Assembly (NCBI RefSeq): GCF_000296215.2
Contig: NZ_CP013949.1
Location: forward strand, 2,225,501 to 2,289,500
From: Bradyrhizobium sp. CCGE-LA001
GTDB lineage: Bacteria; Pseudomonadota; Alphaproteobacteria; Rhizobiales; Xanthobacteraceae
Length of the DNA: 64,000 bases
Direction of reading: 5' to 3'
Below are positions 16,361 through 25,473 of this stretch, in pieces. The notes under the pieces are model-generated. The model saw only the letters and a program-made list of their open reading frames with translations, was not told the origin of the DNA and did no database searches. The position numbers and the translations under genes are program-made. Numbering within the stretch: the first letter of the stretch is position 1; the number at the start of each line of letters is the position of its first letter.

Positions 16361-17815
16361 CTACGCTCGGGCCGCCATGAGGTCGCGGTAGAGCGCAGCA
16401 TAGTCGCCGGCGCGGTTACGCCAGGAGACGTCGGTCGCAAGGCCGCTTCGTTGCAGTCGGCGCCAGGTCACCTTGTCGTGGAAGGCGGTGTTGGCCTTGC
16501 GCAGGCTGCCGGCGAGAGCGTCGGCTGTGACGGGGCCGAACTTGAAGCCGGTGGCATCGCGGCCGGACGCGTCGGCCTCGCCGATATCGACGATGGTGTC
16601 CTCGAGGCCGCCGACGCGCGAGACGATTGGGACCGCGCCATAGCGTAGCGCGCAGAGCTGAGTCAGTCCGCACGGCTCGAAGCGCGACGGCACGATGAGC
16701 GCGTCCGACCCGGCCTGGATCAGATGCGCCAAAATCTCGTCGTAGCCGATCACGACGCCGATGCGGCCGGGATTGGCGCGCGCGGCGGCCTGGTAGGCAT
16801 CCTGGAGATCGCGGTCGCCGCTGCCGAGCAGCGCGAGCTGCATGCCTTCGCGCAAGATGGTCGGAATGGCCTGGAGCAGGAGATCGAGCCCCTTCTGCCA
16901 TGACAGGCGGCTGATGACGCCGAGCAATGGCGCCTCGTCGGAGGAATCGAGATTGAACTGCTGCTGAAGCACCGCCTTGTTCGCCGCCCGAAACGTCAGA
17001 TCCTTCACGTCGAAACGGTAGGCAATGTGCGGATCGGTTTGCGGATTCCACACCTCGATATCGATGCCGTTGAGGATGCCGCTGAGCACGCCGGCGCGTC
17101 CGCGCAAGAGGCCGCCGAACCCCATGCCGCCTTCGTCGCTCTGGATCTCCCGCGCGTAGGTCGGCGACACCGTGGTGATGCGATCGGCAAATTGCAGGCC
17201 GGCCTTCAGGAAGCTGATGCCGCCGAAATATTCGAGCTCGTTGACGTTGAAGGAATGCCAGGGCAGGCCGATCGCGCCGATCAGCTCAGGCGCGAATTTG
17301 CCCTGATAGGCCATGTTGTGAATGGTCATCACGGTGCCGGGCCTCGGACGGTTGTCGTAATGCAGATAGGCCGGCGCGAGCCCCGCCTGCCAGTCGTGGG
17401 CATGAACGATGTCGGGCACGAAGGCCGGAACCAGGCCATGACCGATATCGGCGGCGACACGTGACAGCGCGGCGAAGCGCACGCCGTTGTCCGGCCAGTC
17501 AAGGCCCTCACTGGTGACGTAGGGGTTGCCGGGACGCGCATAGAGATGCGGCACGTCGAGCACGAACAGGTCGAGGCTGTCATAAGAGCCAGCAAGCAGC
17601 CGGCCCGGCCCGCCGAAATAGTCCGGCCAGCGCCGGATCTCCTGCGCGCCTGCGAGCATCCGCGTCACGTCGGGATAGCCCGGCATGAGAGTGCGCATCT
17701 CGACACCGTGTGCCTTTAGCGCAACCGGCAGCGCGCCGGCGACATCCGCGAGCCCGCCGGTCTTGATGATAGGATAGACTTCAGAAGCGACCGCGAGGAC
17801 GCGAACAGGCGTCAT
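16361..17815 (-). CDS. glgA: Glycogen synthase (ADP-glucose type)
   Basis: 484-residue GT5 glycosyltransferase that extends alpha-1,4-glucan from ADP-glucose in the cytosol. The N-terminus MTPVRVLAVASEVYPIIKTG continues GLADVAGALP, the ADP-glucose-binding KTGGL motif. Also seen: HAHDWQAGLAPAYL, YQGKFAPELIG, ISRLSWQKGLDLLL and the C-terminal nucleotide site PSRFEPCGLTQLCALRYGAVP. Its ATG overlaps the glgC stop by 4 bases (ATGA), so the two are translationally coupled. Branching enzyme and phosphorylase genes are not in the window. Confidence 0.94.
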   Translation of the reverse strand: MTPVRVLAVASEVYPIIKTGGLADVAGALPVALKAHGVEMRTLMPGYPDVTRMLAGAQEIRRWPDYFGGPGRLLAGSYDSLDLFVLDVPHLYARPGNPYVTSEGLDWPDNGVRFAALSRVAADIGHGLVPAFVPDIVHAHDWQAGLAPAYLHYDNRPRPGTVMTIHNMAYQGKFAPELIGAIGLPWHSFNVNELEYFGGISFLKAGLQFADRITTVSPTYAREIQSDEGGMGFGGLLRGRAGVLSGILNGIDIEVWNPQTDPHIAYRFDVKDLTFRAANKAVLQQQFNLDSSDEAPLLGVISRLSWQKGLDLLLQAIPTILREGMQLALLGSGDRDLQDAYQAAARANPGRIGVVIGYDEILAHLIQAGSDALIVPSRFEPCGLTQLCALRYGAVPIVSRVGGLEDTIVDIGEADASGRDATGFKFGPVTADALAGSLRKANTAFHDKVTWRRLQRSGLATDVSWRNRAGDYAALYRDLMAARA

Positions 17816-19074
17816 TTATTGAGCCCGTCGATCATCGGCTGCGTGATCAGCGAGATGCCCTGCTCGGTGGTGCGGAATCGCTTGGCGTCGAACTCGGGAT
17901 CTTCGCCGACGACGAGGCCTTCCGGAATCTCGACGCCGCGGTCAATCACGACGTTCTTCAAGCGAGCACCGCGCCCGACGTTCACATACGGCATGATCAC
18001 GGCGTTCTCGACATTGGCGTAGGAGTTGATGCGCACGCCGGTGAACAGCAGCGAGCGGCGCAGCGACGCGCCCGAGATGATGCAGCCGCCCGAGACCAGC
18101 GAGCTGACGGCCTGGCCGCGCCGGCTCTCCTCGTCATGGACGAATTTGGCCGGCGGCGTGATCTCCGCATAGGACCAGATCGGCCATGCGCGGTCGAACA
18201 AATCGAGCTCCGGCACGACGTCGGTGAGGTCGATATTGGCCGACCAATAGGCATCGACGGTGCCGACGTCGCGCCAATAGGCGCCGTTGTGGGCGCTGGA
18301 GCGCACGCAGGAGGTCGAGAACTGGTGCGCAAAGGCGCGGCCGTTCTTGACGAGGTAGGGAATGATGTCCTTGCCGAAATCGTGATTGGAGTCCGGATCC
18401 TCGGCGTCGCGCTTGAGCTGGTCGAACAGGAATTTCGCGTTGAACACGTAGATGCCCATGCTGGCGAGCGAGACGTCCGGCTTGCCAGGCATCGGCGGCG
18501 GGTCTTTCGGCTTCTCCAGAAACGACTGGATCCAGCCTTTCTCGTCGATATGCATGATGCCGAAGCCGGAAGATTCCGCTCGTGGCATCTCGAGGCAGCC
18601 GACCGTGACATCGGCGCCGCTCTCGACATGCTCGCGCAGCATCACCTCATAGTCCATCTTGTAGATGTGATCCCCGGCCAGCACGACGATGAACCGGCAA
18701 GCATGAGACTCGATGATGTCGATGTTCTGGTAGACCGCGTCCGCCGTGCCGACATACCACATGTTCTCGGACACGCGCTGGCTGGCGGGGAGAATGTCAA
18801 AACTCTCGTTGCGCTCCGGACGGAAGAAGTTCCAGCCCATCTGAAGGTGCCGGATCAGGCTGTGCGCCTTGTACTGGGTCGCGACCGCGATTCGGCGGAT
18901 GCCGGAGTTCACGGCGTTCGAGAGCGCGAAATCGATGATGCGGGATTTTCCGCCGAAATAGACGGCGGGCTTGGCGCGCCGGTCGGTCAGCTCCAGAAGC
19001 CGGCTGCCGCGCCCCCCGGCCAGGACGAACGCCAGCGCCTGACGGGCAAGCGGCTCATTACCGACGGCACTCAT
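17812..19074 (-). CDS. glgC: Glucose-1-phosphate adenylyltransferase
   Basis: 420 residues; makes ADP-glucose from ATP and glucose-1-phosphate, the regulated first step of glycogen synthesis. Seen: FVLAGGRGSRLLELTDRRAK (nucleotide motif), GKSRIIDFALSN, the sugar-phosphate site GIYVFN, GDHIYKMDYE, GAYWRDVGTVDAYW and a C-terminal left-handed beta-helix region (VSGGCIISGASLRRSLLF, NVGRGARLKNVVIDRGVEIP). The ribosome site GGGAGGA lies 5 bases before ATG 19074; longer in-frame readings to 19500 have no family homology. First gene of a glgC-glgA operon. Confidence 0.94.
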   Translation of the reverse strand: MSAVGNEPLARQALAFVLAGGRGSRLLELTDRRAKPAVYFGGKSRIIDFALSNAVNSGIRRIAVATQYKAHSLIRHLQMGWNFFRPERNESFDILPASQRVSENMWYVGTADAVYQNIDIIESHACRFIVVLAGDHIYKMDYEVMLREHVESGADVTVGCLEMPRAESSGFGIMHIDEKGWIQSFLEKPKDPPPMPGKPDVSLASMGIYVFNAKFLFDQLKRDAEDPDSNHDFGKDIIPYLVKNGRAFAHQFSTSCVRSSAHNGAYWRDVGTVDAYWSANIDLTDVVPELDLFDRAWPIWSYAEITPPAKFVHDEESRRGQAVSSLVSGGCIISGASLRRSLLFTGVRINSYANVENAVIMPYVNVGRGARLKNVVIDRGVEIPEGLVVGEDPEFDAKRFRTTEQGISLITQPMIDGLNK

Positions 19075-19356
19075 GTGATCCTCCCAAGCTCTGGCATATC
19101 GGGGCTTTTTGTCGCGAAATGCCCCGCGGTCCCGCGCCCATTGGAACCGATAGTAATGGTATGCATAGTCAATCGGGAAGTAGGTTGTTGGTTGCGAGCA
19201 TGGGAAGCTTAATGCTTTGGTCTTGGCGATCCAGCAGCGCGCCGTGGGCGCGGCTTGTGCGCCGCACGCAAATTCCGGCTTTGACTTGGCGCCGAGATGC
19301 CCGATCATGGTGTTGCGATCCTTTTCCAAGCGAAACGTCAGACAGGGAGTAGGACG

Positions 19357-19809
19357 ATGAGGATCTGGAGAACGGCAATTGCCTGTGCGCTGGCCGGCGC
19401 GGTCGTCGCCGGCGGAGTTCAGGAGGCGACGGCAGCCCCGCTGCCGACCAATGTCGCGACGATGAAGGCTGCGGCCGGCAACGATGTCACGCAGGTGCAT
19501 TGGCGCGGCGGCGGCTGGGGATGGGGTATCGGCGGTCTCGCCGCCGGCGCGATCATCGGCGGTGCCATCGCCGCCGGCGCACCGTACGGATATGGTTATG
19601 GCTATGGCCGCCCGTATTACGGCGGCTATGGATATCCCGGCTACGGCTATGGTTATGCGCCGGCCTACTATGGTTACGGGCCGAGCTACGGGTATGGTGG
19701 CTACTACGCGCGTCCGCGCTACTACGGCTATCGCGCCTATCGCCCATATTACGGTCCGCGCTACGGCTACTATCGGTCGTATTACCGGCCTTATCGCGGC
19801 TATTGGTAA
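19357..19809 (+). CDS. Exported Gly/Tyr-rich low-complexity protein
   Basis: 150 residues. A signal peptide (MRIWRTAIACALAGAVVAGG, cleavage near ATA-AP) is followed by a short linker, a Gly/Ala hydrophobic stretch (GGLAAGAIIGGAIAAGAP, residues about 53-70), then about 75 residues almost wholly of Gly, Tyr, Pro and Arg (repeats of GYGYG and YYG). Such GY-rich tails are typical of envelope-associated rhizobial proteins of unknown role. GGGAG precedes ATG 19357. Between it and divergent glgC (19075-19356) I see only promoter-length sequence. Confidence 0.75.
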   Translation: MRIWRTAIACALAGAVVAGGVQEATAAPLPTNVATMKAAAGNDVTQVHWRGGGWGWGIGGLAAGAIIGGAIAAGAPYGYGYGYGRPYYGGYGYPGYGYGYAPAYYGYGPSYGYGGYYARPRYYGYRAYRPYYGPRYGYYRSYYRPYRGYW

Positions 19810-19822
19810 GGGCTTCGCGCGG

Positions 19823-19921
19823 CTAGAGCGAGAGCCACACGATCAGGCTCATGCATGCGAGATGCATGAGCACGATCGCGGCGAGATGCAGCGGGCCGGC
19901 CTTGAGATCAAGCCCACGCAT
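19823..19921 (-). CDS. Possible 32-residue membrane protein
   Basis: MRGLDLKAGPLHLAAIVLMH continuing LACMSLIVWLSL, one hydrophobic helix. GGAGG lies about 8 bases before ATG 19921, and the start is 14 bases after the stop of the frameshifted binding-protein gene on the same strand, so it could be the last gene of that unit. No homologue recalled. Confidence 0.4.
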   Translation of the reverse strand: MRGLDLKAGPLHLAAIVLMHLACMSLIVWLSL

Positions 19922-19935
19922 CTCGCCGCCTCCGC

Positions 19936-20914
19936 TTAATTCGATCCGGAGGCCGCGGCGGTGAAGCTGCGGTCGACGGCTTTGCTCACGTCGAGCTTTT
20001 TCGGCAGGATGCCGTAGCGCGTCGAGCGGTCGGAGGCCGCCTGCACCTCCTTCACCACGTTCTCGTCGATGACGATCGGGCTGGTGCGTTGCGCCGTGTA
20101 GGCAGACAGCAGCACATCCTCCGGCAGCTTGGTCAGTTCAGCCGTGTTCCTGGCGTATTCGGGAAGGTGATCCAGCGACCACAGCCGCGCCTTGTTCAAG
20201 CGCTGTACCAGATCGTGCACCGCCGCGCGTTTGGTGGCGATGGCGTTGTCGGAGGCGACGATGAAGGTGATGGTTGGCGTCAGGCCTTCGCCGTTGGCGA
20301 TGACGCGGGCCTTGTCCTTCAGCGTTGCGAACGACACGTAGGGCTCCCACACCGCCCATGCATCGATCGAGCCGGCGAGCAGCGCGATCTTGGCGTCGAT
20401 CGGGCCGAGCGGCGCGAAGGTCGCATCCTCGAGCTTGATCTCCGCCTTCTCCAGCGTGGCGTCGATCAGGAACTGGCCCCAGCCGCCGCGCGTGCCGGCG
20501 AGCCGTTTGCCCTTGAGGTCGGCGGCCGATTTGATCGGCGAGTCCTGGCGCACCAGGATGGCCTGTGTCTTCGCGTCCGACCGCGTGCCGCCGATCGCCT
20601 TGATCGGCGCGCCAGCCGCGTAGACCGAGAGGAACGAGAGGTCGCCGGTATAGCCGACGTCGAGCGCACCGGCGTTGAGCGCTTCAAGGATCGGCGCGGC
20701 CGCAGGGAATTCCGACCATTCGATCTTAGGGCAGGTCTTTCGCATAGCCGGAGATCTCGAGCAGCGAGCGGTTGCCGCCCTTCTGGTCCCCGACGCGCAG
20801 CACGACGGTTTCGGCGGCGAAGGTCGCGGCGGCCGTCGACAAGGTAATTGCGGCGGCGAACAGCGATACTGCGAACCGGCGGGTGATGGGATGATGACGG
20901 GAGTTGATGCGCAT
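19936..20914 (-). pseudogene. Sulfonate-type ABC solute-binding protein, frameshifted
   Basis: Two frames together make one aliphatic-sulfonate/SsuA-like binding protein. The first, from ATG 20914, reads MRINSRHHPITRRFAVSLFA, a signal peptide, then ETVVLRVGDQKGGNRSLLEI and GYAKDLP before a TAA at 20726-20728. The second frame resumes at once with KIEWSEFPAAAPILEALNAG and runs to a normal stop at 19936. The intact paralogue at 26571-27509 reads DVPYKIEWKEFPAAAPLLEA over the same junction, so one extra base or two missing bases near 20724-20732 break the gene. The rest shows no decay, so the lesion is recent or a sequence error. Divergent from the uptake operon at 21389. Confidence 0.8.
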
Positions 20915-21388
20915 GTGGCCTGTCTTGTTGCTTTGCTCACGACGCGTGAGCGACGATGCAGCGAGATAATCAAGTCTATGAGCGCGCGATGCGCCGTCAA
21001 TGAAATGGCCGTTCGTATTGCGCACGCCTCAGGCAAGGACGTTTCATCGAACGGCCGCGCGTGAGAAGACGGCATGCTTGCGACGGAGAGCTGCACAGGA
21101 ATGATGCAGATGCGTGCCCCGCTTCGCTCGGCGTTGGCAACTGCATTCGCGAAAATCCTTCATCGTTCCCGCGTGCGGCGATGGAGAGAATGACCTCGCT
21201 TCGCGCAACATTCGAAATTCCATTTCATTGACGATGAGGCGACTGCGCCGCATGATTTGCGCATCGCATCAACGCGGCGCGTGAAGCGCCGCAGAACGAC
21301 ATTCTCTCAACGCAGCTCCGCACGGAACATGCGCAACGCCACGCGTCGCGCCAACGGCGGAGCCGTGCCAGCGCAGGAGCGGGGACCG
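20915..21388. other. 474-bp divergent intergenic region
   Basis: It lies between the frameshifted binding-protein gene and the uptake operon and should hold both promoters. I see no coding frame I would support. One hairpin is clear: GCGGCGC (21274-21280), loop GTGAA, GCGCCGC (21286-21292). No promoter boxes could be assigned with confidence. Confidence 0.5.
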
Positions 21389-22492
21389 ATGAACAACAAT
21401 GACGAGCGCGGCGGATCGAAGCTCGACCGGCGCCATCTGCTTCAGGCGGGCCTGGCTGCAGCCTTCGCCGCGCCGCTTGGCGCGTTCGGTGCAGCGCAGG
21501 CCTTCGCGCCGGGCGGGATTACGGCCGGCGTCGATTTCTCGGAGTTTCCGCTGTGCCGGACGGCATCGAACGCGCCCGCGCTCACCGGCGCGCCGCGCAA
21601 TCTGAAACTGTCGTGGAATGCGGGCGCAGTCTGCCTCGCGCCGGTGCCGGTCGCGATCGAGCACGGCTTCTTCCAGAAGCACAATCTCGACGTCGAGCTC
21701 GTCAACTATTCCGGCTCGACCGACCAGCTGCTCGAGGCGATCGCGACGGGCAAGAGCGATGCCGGCCTCGGCATGGCGCTGCGCTGGCTGAAGCCGCTGG
21801 AGCAGGGGTTTGACGTCAAGATCGCCGCGGGCACCCATGGTGGCTGCATGCGCGTGCTGTCGCGCACCGATTCCAGCGTCGCCAAGCTCGCCGATCTCAA
21901 GGGCAAGGTCGTTGCGGTCGGCGATCTCGCCGGGCCCGACAAGAACTTCTTCTCGATTCAGCTGGCCAAGCTCGGCATTGACCCCGTGAAGGACGTCGAC
22001 TGGCGTGCCTATCCCGGCAACCTGCTCAACGTCGCCGTCGAGAAGGGCGAGGTGCAGGCGTTCCTGTCGTCCGATCCGCTGGCCTATCTCTGGCTCAAGG
22101 ACACCCAATACAAGGAAGTCGCCTCCAATCTCGACGGCGAGTATCGCGAGAAGAGCTGCTGCATCCTCGGCCTGCGCGGCAGCCTGGTGCGCGAGGAGCC
22201 GCAGGTCGCCCGCGCCATCACGCAGGCGCTGCTCGATGCTGCGATGTTCACGGCGCAGAATGCGACGGTGGCGGCAAAATCGTTCCAGCCCTACGCGCCG
22301 AAGGCGGCGACGCTCGCCGATATCGAAGGCATGGTGCGCTACCACACCCACCATCATCATCCAGTCGGCGACGTGCTCAAGCGCGAATTGAAGGCCTATG
22401 CCGACGATCTCAAGAGCGTGCAAGTGTTCAAGCAAAGCACCGACACGGCCAAATTCGCGGAGCGCATCTATGTCGACGTATTCGCTGTCTGA
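21389..22492 (+). CDS. ABC transporter substrate-binding protein (nitrate/sulfonate/taurine class), Tat-exported
   Basis: 367 residues. A twin-arginine signal, LDRRHLLQAGLAAAFAAPLG, leads into a NMT1/SsuA-like periplasmic binding domain (LKLSWNAGAVCLAPVPVAIE, GFFQKHNLDVELVNYSGSTD, GKSDAGLGMALRW, LKGKVVAVGDLAGPDKNFF, QAFLSSDPLAYLWLKD). A histidine cluster, YHTHHHHPVGDV, lies near residue 320 and could bind metal. It would deliver a small organic anion, possibly a sulfonate, to the permease whose start overlaps its last 23 bases. ATG 21389 is taken for the MNNNDERGG start; upstream in-frame codons are Arg-rich and unlike a leader. Confidence 0.85.
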   Translation: MNNNDERGGSKLDRRHLLQAGLAAAFAAPLGAFGAAQAFAPGGITAGVDFSEFPLCRTASNAPALTGAPRNLKLSWNAGAVCLAPVPVAIEHGFFQKHNLDVELVNYSGSTDQLLEAIATGKSDAGLGMALRWLKPLEQGFDVKIAAGTHGGCMRVLSRTDSSVAKLADLKGKVVAVGDLAGPDKNFFSIQLAKLGIDPVKDVDWRAYPGNLLNVAVEKGEVQAFLSSDPLAYLWLKDTQYKEVASNLDGEYREKSCCILGLRGSLVREEPQVARAITQALLDAAMFTAQNATVAAKSFQPYAPKAATLADIEGMVRYHTHHHHPVGDVLKRELKAYADDLKSVQVFKQSTDTAKFAERIYVDVFAV

Positions 22493-23492
22493 CGGGCTTG
22501 CCTCCGGCGCGCCGCGCGTCTCGCGCGCACCGCTGCTGGCAAGCTGGATCCGGGAATCCGGCGTCGGCGTGCTCGCCAGCATCGCGTGGATCGCCTTCGG
22601 CCTGTCCTGCCTGTGGTGGCAGGATGTCGGCGACTGGTCGCGCACGCATTCGCTCGGCATTGCTGCCTTCATCATCGCCGCCATCGCGCTGTTCGGTACC
22701 ATCGGGGCCGATTATCTCGGCTCTGCCGGTCGAGCCGTGCACAGCCGCGCGCCCTGGCTCGTCGCGCTCGGCGCGTTCCTGACGGTGTGGGAGGTCGCGA
22801 CCGCGAAATTCGCCTGGCTGCCGCTGCCGTTCTTTCCGCCGCCGCAGGCGATCATCGAGGTCTATACCGACGATCTGCCGAAGCTGCTCGATAGCGTCTT
22901 CGCCTCGGTCAAACTCCAGCTCGGCGGATATCTGATCGGCGCTACGGTCGGCTTCCTCACCGGTGTCTCGATCGGTTGGTCGCGCGGGGTCGGCTATTGG
23001 GTGCATCCGGTGCTGCGCTTCATCGGCCCGCTGCCGGCAACCGCCTGGCTGCCGATCGCCTTCTTCACGTTCCCGTCGAGCTGGAGCGCCTCGACCTTCC
23101 TGATCGCGCTGGCGACGGGCTTCCCCGTCACCGTGCTGACTTGGTCGGGCGTTGCGAGCGTCAGCAACGCCTATTACGACGTCGCGCGCACGCTGGGCGC
23201 CAAGCCCTCCTTCCTGGTGTTGAAGGTCGCGATCCCCGCAGCGCTGCCGCACGTCTTCGTCGGCCTGTTCATGGGGCTGGGGTCGTCGTTCGCCGTGCTA
23301 GTCGTCGCCGAGATGATCGGCGTCAAGGCCGGCCTCGGCTGGTACCTGCAATGGGCGCAGGGCTGGGCCGCCTACGCCAACATGTATGCGGCGCTGATCG
23401 TGATGTCGCTGCTCTGCTCCGGCGCGATCACGCTGCTGTTCTCGATCCGCGATCGCCTCCTGGTCTGGCAGAAGGGGACTGTGAAATGGTAG
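22470..23492 (+). CDS. ABC transporter permease (SsuC/TauC-like)
   Basis: 340-residue inner-membrane protein with an N-terminal pair of extra hydrophobic segments (about 35-50 and 65-90) before the standard BPD_transp_1 core (residues about 145-330). The EAA-like loop region reads VSNAYYDVARTLGAKPSFLV followed by LKVAIPAALPHVFVGLFMGL. Family members form the translocation pore for sulfonates, taurine or nitrate. The gene overlaps the binding-protein gene by 23 bases and the ATPase gene by 7, an operon arrangement. Confidence 0.88.
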   Translation: MSTYSLSDGLASGAPRVSRAPLLASWIRESGVGVLASIAWIAFGLSCLWWQDVGDWSRTHSLGIAAFIIAAIALFGTIGADYLGSAGRAVHSRAPWLVALGAFLTVWEVATAKFAWLPLPFFPPPQAIIEVYTDDLPKLLDSVFASVKLQLGGYLIGATVGFLTGVSIGWSRGVGYWVHPVLRFIGPLPATAWLPIAFFTFPSSWSASTFLIALATGFPVTVLTWSGVASVSNAYYDVARTLGAKPSFLVLKVAIPAALPHVFVGLFMGLGSSFAVLVVAEMIGVKAGLGWYLQWAQGWAAYANMYAALIVMSLLCSGAITLLFSIRDRLLVWQKGTVKW

Positions 23493-24277
23493 CTCTGGCC
23501 GAAGCGGTCACGCATCCTGCCGCTGGCGCCGCGCTCGATATCGAGCAGGTCAGCCACGCCTTTGACATCGACGGCGCCGAGCTGCCGGTGCTCAGCGACG
23601 TCAGCATCTCGGTCGAGCCGGGCGAGTTTGTCGCGCTGCTTGGCCCCTCAGGCTGCGGCAAGTCGACCCTGTTGCGGCTGGTCGCCGGGCTCGACAAGCC
23701 CAAGGCGGGAAGGTTGCGGGAGAACGAGGATCGCATCCGAAGCCCGCATCCCTCGCGCGTCGTCGTGTTCCAGGATCCGACCCTGTTTCCCTGGCGGTCG
23801 GTCTGGGACAACGTCGCCCTGGGCCTCGAGGCCCAGGGCATTTTGAAGAGCCAGCGTCACCGCGTCGATGCTGCGCTCGATCTCGTCGGGCTGGCGTCGT
23901 TCCGCAACGCTTATCCGCACCAGCTCTCCGGCGGCATGGCGCAGCGCGTCGCGCTGGCCCGGGCGCTGGTCAATGATCCCAAGATCCTGATCCTCGACGA
24001 GCCGCTCGGCAAGCTCGACTCGCTCACCCGCATCACCATGCAGGCCGAGCTCGTTGCGCTCTGGCAGCGCAAGGGCTTCACCACGTTATTGGTGACCCAT
24101 GATGCTGAAGAGGCCCTGGTGCTCGCCAACCGCGTCATCGTGTTCAGCGACCGTCCAGCGCGGGTCAAGGCCGACATCCGTGTCGATCGGCCTTATCCGC
24201 GGCATCGCGGCGATCCATATCTCGCCGATCTGCGCCGCCAGATCCTCGGCCTCTTGGGACTGGATGCCACATGGTAA
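23486..24277 (+). CDS. ABC transporter ATP-binding protein (SsuB/TauB-like)
   Basis: 263 residues. Walker A LLGPSGCGKSTLLRLVAGL near residue 50, Q-loop VVFQDPTLFPWRSVWDNV, signature LSGGMAQRVALARALV, Walker B ILILDEPLGKLDSLTR and the switch His in LLVTHDAEEALVLA. FPWRSVWDNVALGLEAQG is typical of the sulfonate/nitrate/taurine group. It energises the preceding permease. The start overlaps the permease stop by 7 bases (ATGGTAG), and the stop overlaps the next gene by the same design. Confidence 0.92.
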   Translation: MVALAEAVTHPAAGAALDIEQVSHAFDIDGAELPVLSDVSISVEPGEFVALLGPSGCGKSTLLRLVAGLDKPKAGRLRENEDRIRSPHPSRVVVFQDPTLFPWRSVWDNVALGLEAQGILKSQRHRVDAALDLVGLASFRNAYPHQLSGGMAQRVALARALVNDPKILILDEPLGKLDSLTRITMQAELVALWQRKGFTTLLVTHDAEEALVLANRVIVFSDRPARVKADIRVDRPYPRHRGDPYLADLRRQILGLLGLDATW

Positions 24278-25443
24278 CGCCTGTAGCCAAGGGCCGCGCG
24301 GCCCACAGCGAGCCCGACTACATCGCCCGCGCCGAAGTGCTTGCCGAAGGCTTCGCCGCGCGCGCGGCCGAGCACGACCGCACTGGCAGCTTTCCCTTCG
24401 AGAACTTCCGCGAGCTGTCCGAAGCAGGACTGCTCTCGCTGACGGTTGCCGCGGCGCATGGCGGGGCCGGCGCCGGCGCGCGATACACCGCGCGCGTCCT
24501 CGGTATCATCGGCAAGGCTGACCCGTCGACCGCGCTGGTGCTGTCGATGCACTACATCAATCATCTGGTGATGGCACGCAGCCCGACTTGGCCGGCGAAA
24601 CTGTCGCGCAAGCTGGCGCGCGAAAGCGTCGAGGGCCTCGCGCTGGTCAACGCGCTGCGGGTCGAGCCCGAGCTCGGCTCCCCCGCCCGCGGCGGCCTGC
24701 CGGCGACGATCGCGCGGCGCACCGACACCGGCTGGCGGCTCACCGGCCACAAGATCTATTCGACGGGCTCGCCGATCCTGAAATGGTACCTGGTCTGGGC
24801 GCGGACCGACGAGGTCGAGCCGCGCGTCGGCCAGTTCCTGGTCCCGGCGGGCCTACCGGGCACGCGCATCGTCGAGACCTGGGACCATCACGGCCTGCGC
24901 GCCAGCGGCAGCCACGACGTGATCTTCGACGACGTCGTGATCCCGCTCGACGCAGAGGTCGATGTGCGCAAGCCCGCCGAGTGGCGCGCGCTCGACGTCA
25001 CGCAGGCGAGCGTCCACACGCTCTTCGTTGCCGCGATCTATGACGGCGTCGCCCGCGCCGCCCGCGACTGGCTGATCACCTTCCTGAAGCAGCGCGTTCC
25101 CGCCAGCCTCGGCGCGCCGCTGGCGAGCCTGCCGCGGGCACAGGAGATCCTCGGCGGCATCGAGGCGCGGCTTGCGGTCAATGCGCGACTGATCGACACG
25201 TTTGCGCGTGATTTCGATGACGGTGTTCAGCTCTCGGGAAGCGAGTCCAACGTCATCAAGCTCACCGTGACGAACAATGCCGTCGCCGTGGTCGAGGACG
25301 CGCTGTCGCTCACCGGCAATCACGGCCTGTCCCGCACCAATCCGCTGGAGCGGCACTATCGCGACGTGTTGTGCGGGCGCGTGCACACGCCGCAGGACGA
25401 TTCCACGCGCATCGGCCTCGGCCGCGCCGCATTGGGCCTCTAG
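24271..25443 (+). CDS. Acyl-CoA dehydrogenase-like flavin monooxygenase (SfnC/DszC type)
   Basis: 390 residues with the acyl-CoA dehydrogenase fold: N-terminal helical domain (FPFENFRELSEAGLLSLTVA), mid beta domain (RRTDTGWRLTGHKIYSTGSP, DHHGLRASGSHDVIFDDVVI) and C-terminal helices ending NHGLSRTNPLERHYRDVLCG. The His in LERHYRDV and the SGSHDV loop are usual in members such as DszC and SfnC, which oxygenate sulfur compounds, not acyl-CoAs. Between a sulfonate-type importer and an SsuD-like monooxygenase, a role in organosulfur oxidation is the natural inference. It overlaps the ATPase gene by 7 bases. Confidence 0.82.
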   Translation: MVTPVAKGRAAHSEPDYIARAEVLAEGFAARAAEHDRTGSFPFENFRELSEAGLLSLTVAAAHGGAGAGARYTARVLGIIGKADPSTALVLSMHYINHLVMARSPTWPAKLSRKLARESVEGLALVNALRVEPELGSPARGGLPATIARRTDTGWRLTGHKIYSTGSPILKWYLVWARTDEVEPRVGQFLVPAGLPGTRIVETWDHHGLRASGSHDVIFDDVVIPLDAEVDVRKPAEWRALDVTQASVHTLFVAAIYDGVARAARDWLITFLKQRVPASLGAPLASLPRAQEILGGIEARLAVNARLIDTFARDFDDGVQLSGSESNVIKLTVTNNAVAVVEDALSLTGNHGLSRTNPLERHYRDVLCGRVHTPQDDSTRIGLGRAALGL

Positions 25444-25473
25444 CCTATTCGGAAAACAATCAGGGAGACGATC

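Noticed and set aside
19600..19809. Tandem repeat in the Gly/Tyr-rich protein gene
   Set aside because: The repetition is of codons for Gly, Tyr and Pro without a fixed DNA unit, so it is coding bias, not a DNA repeat array.
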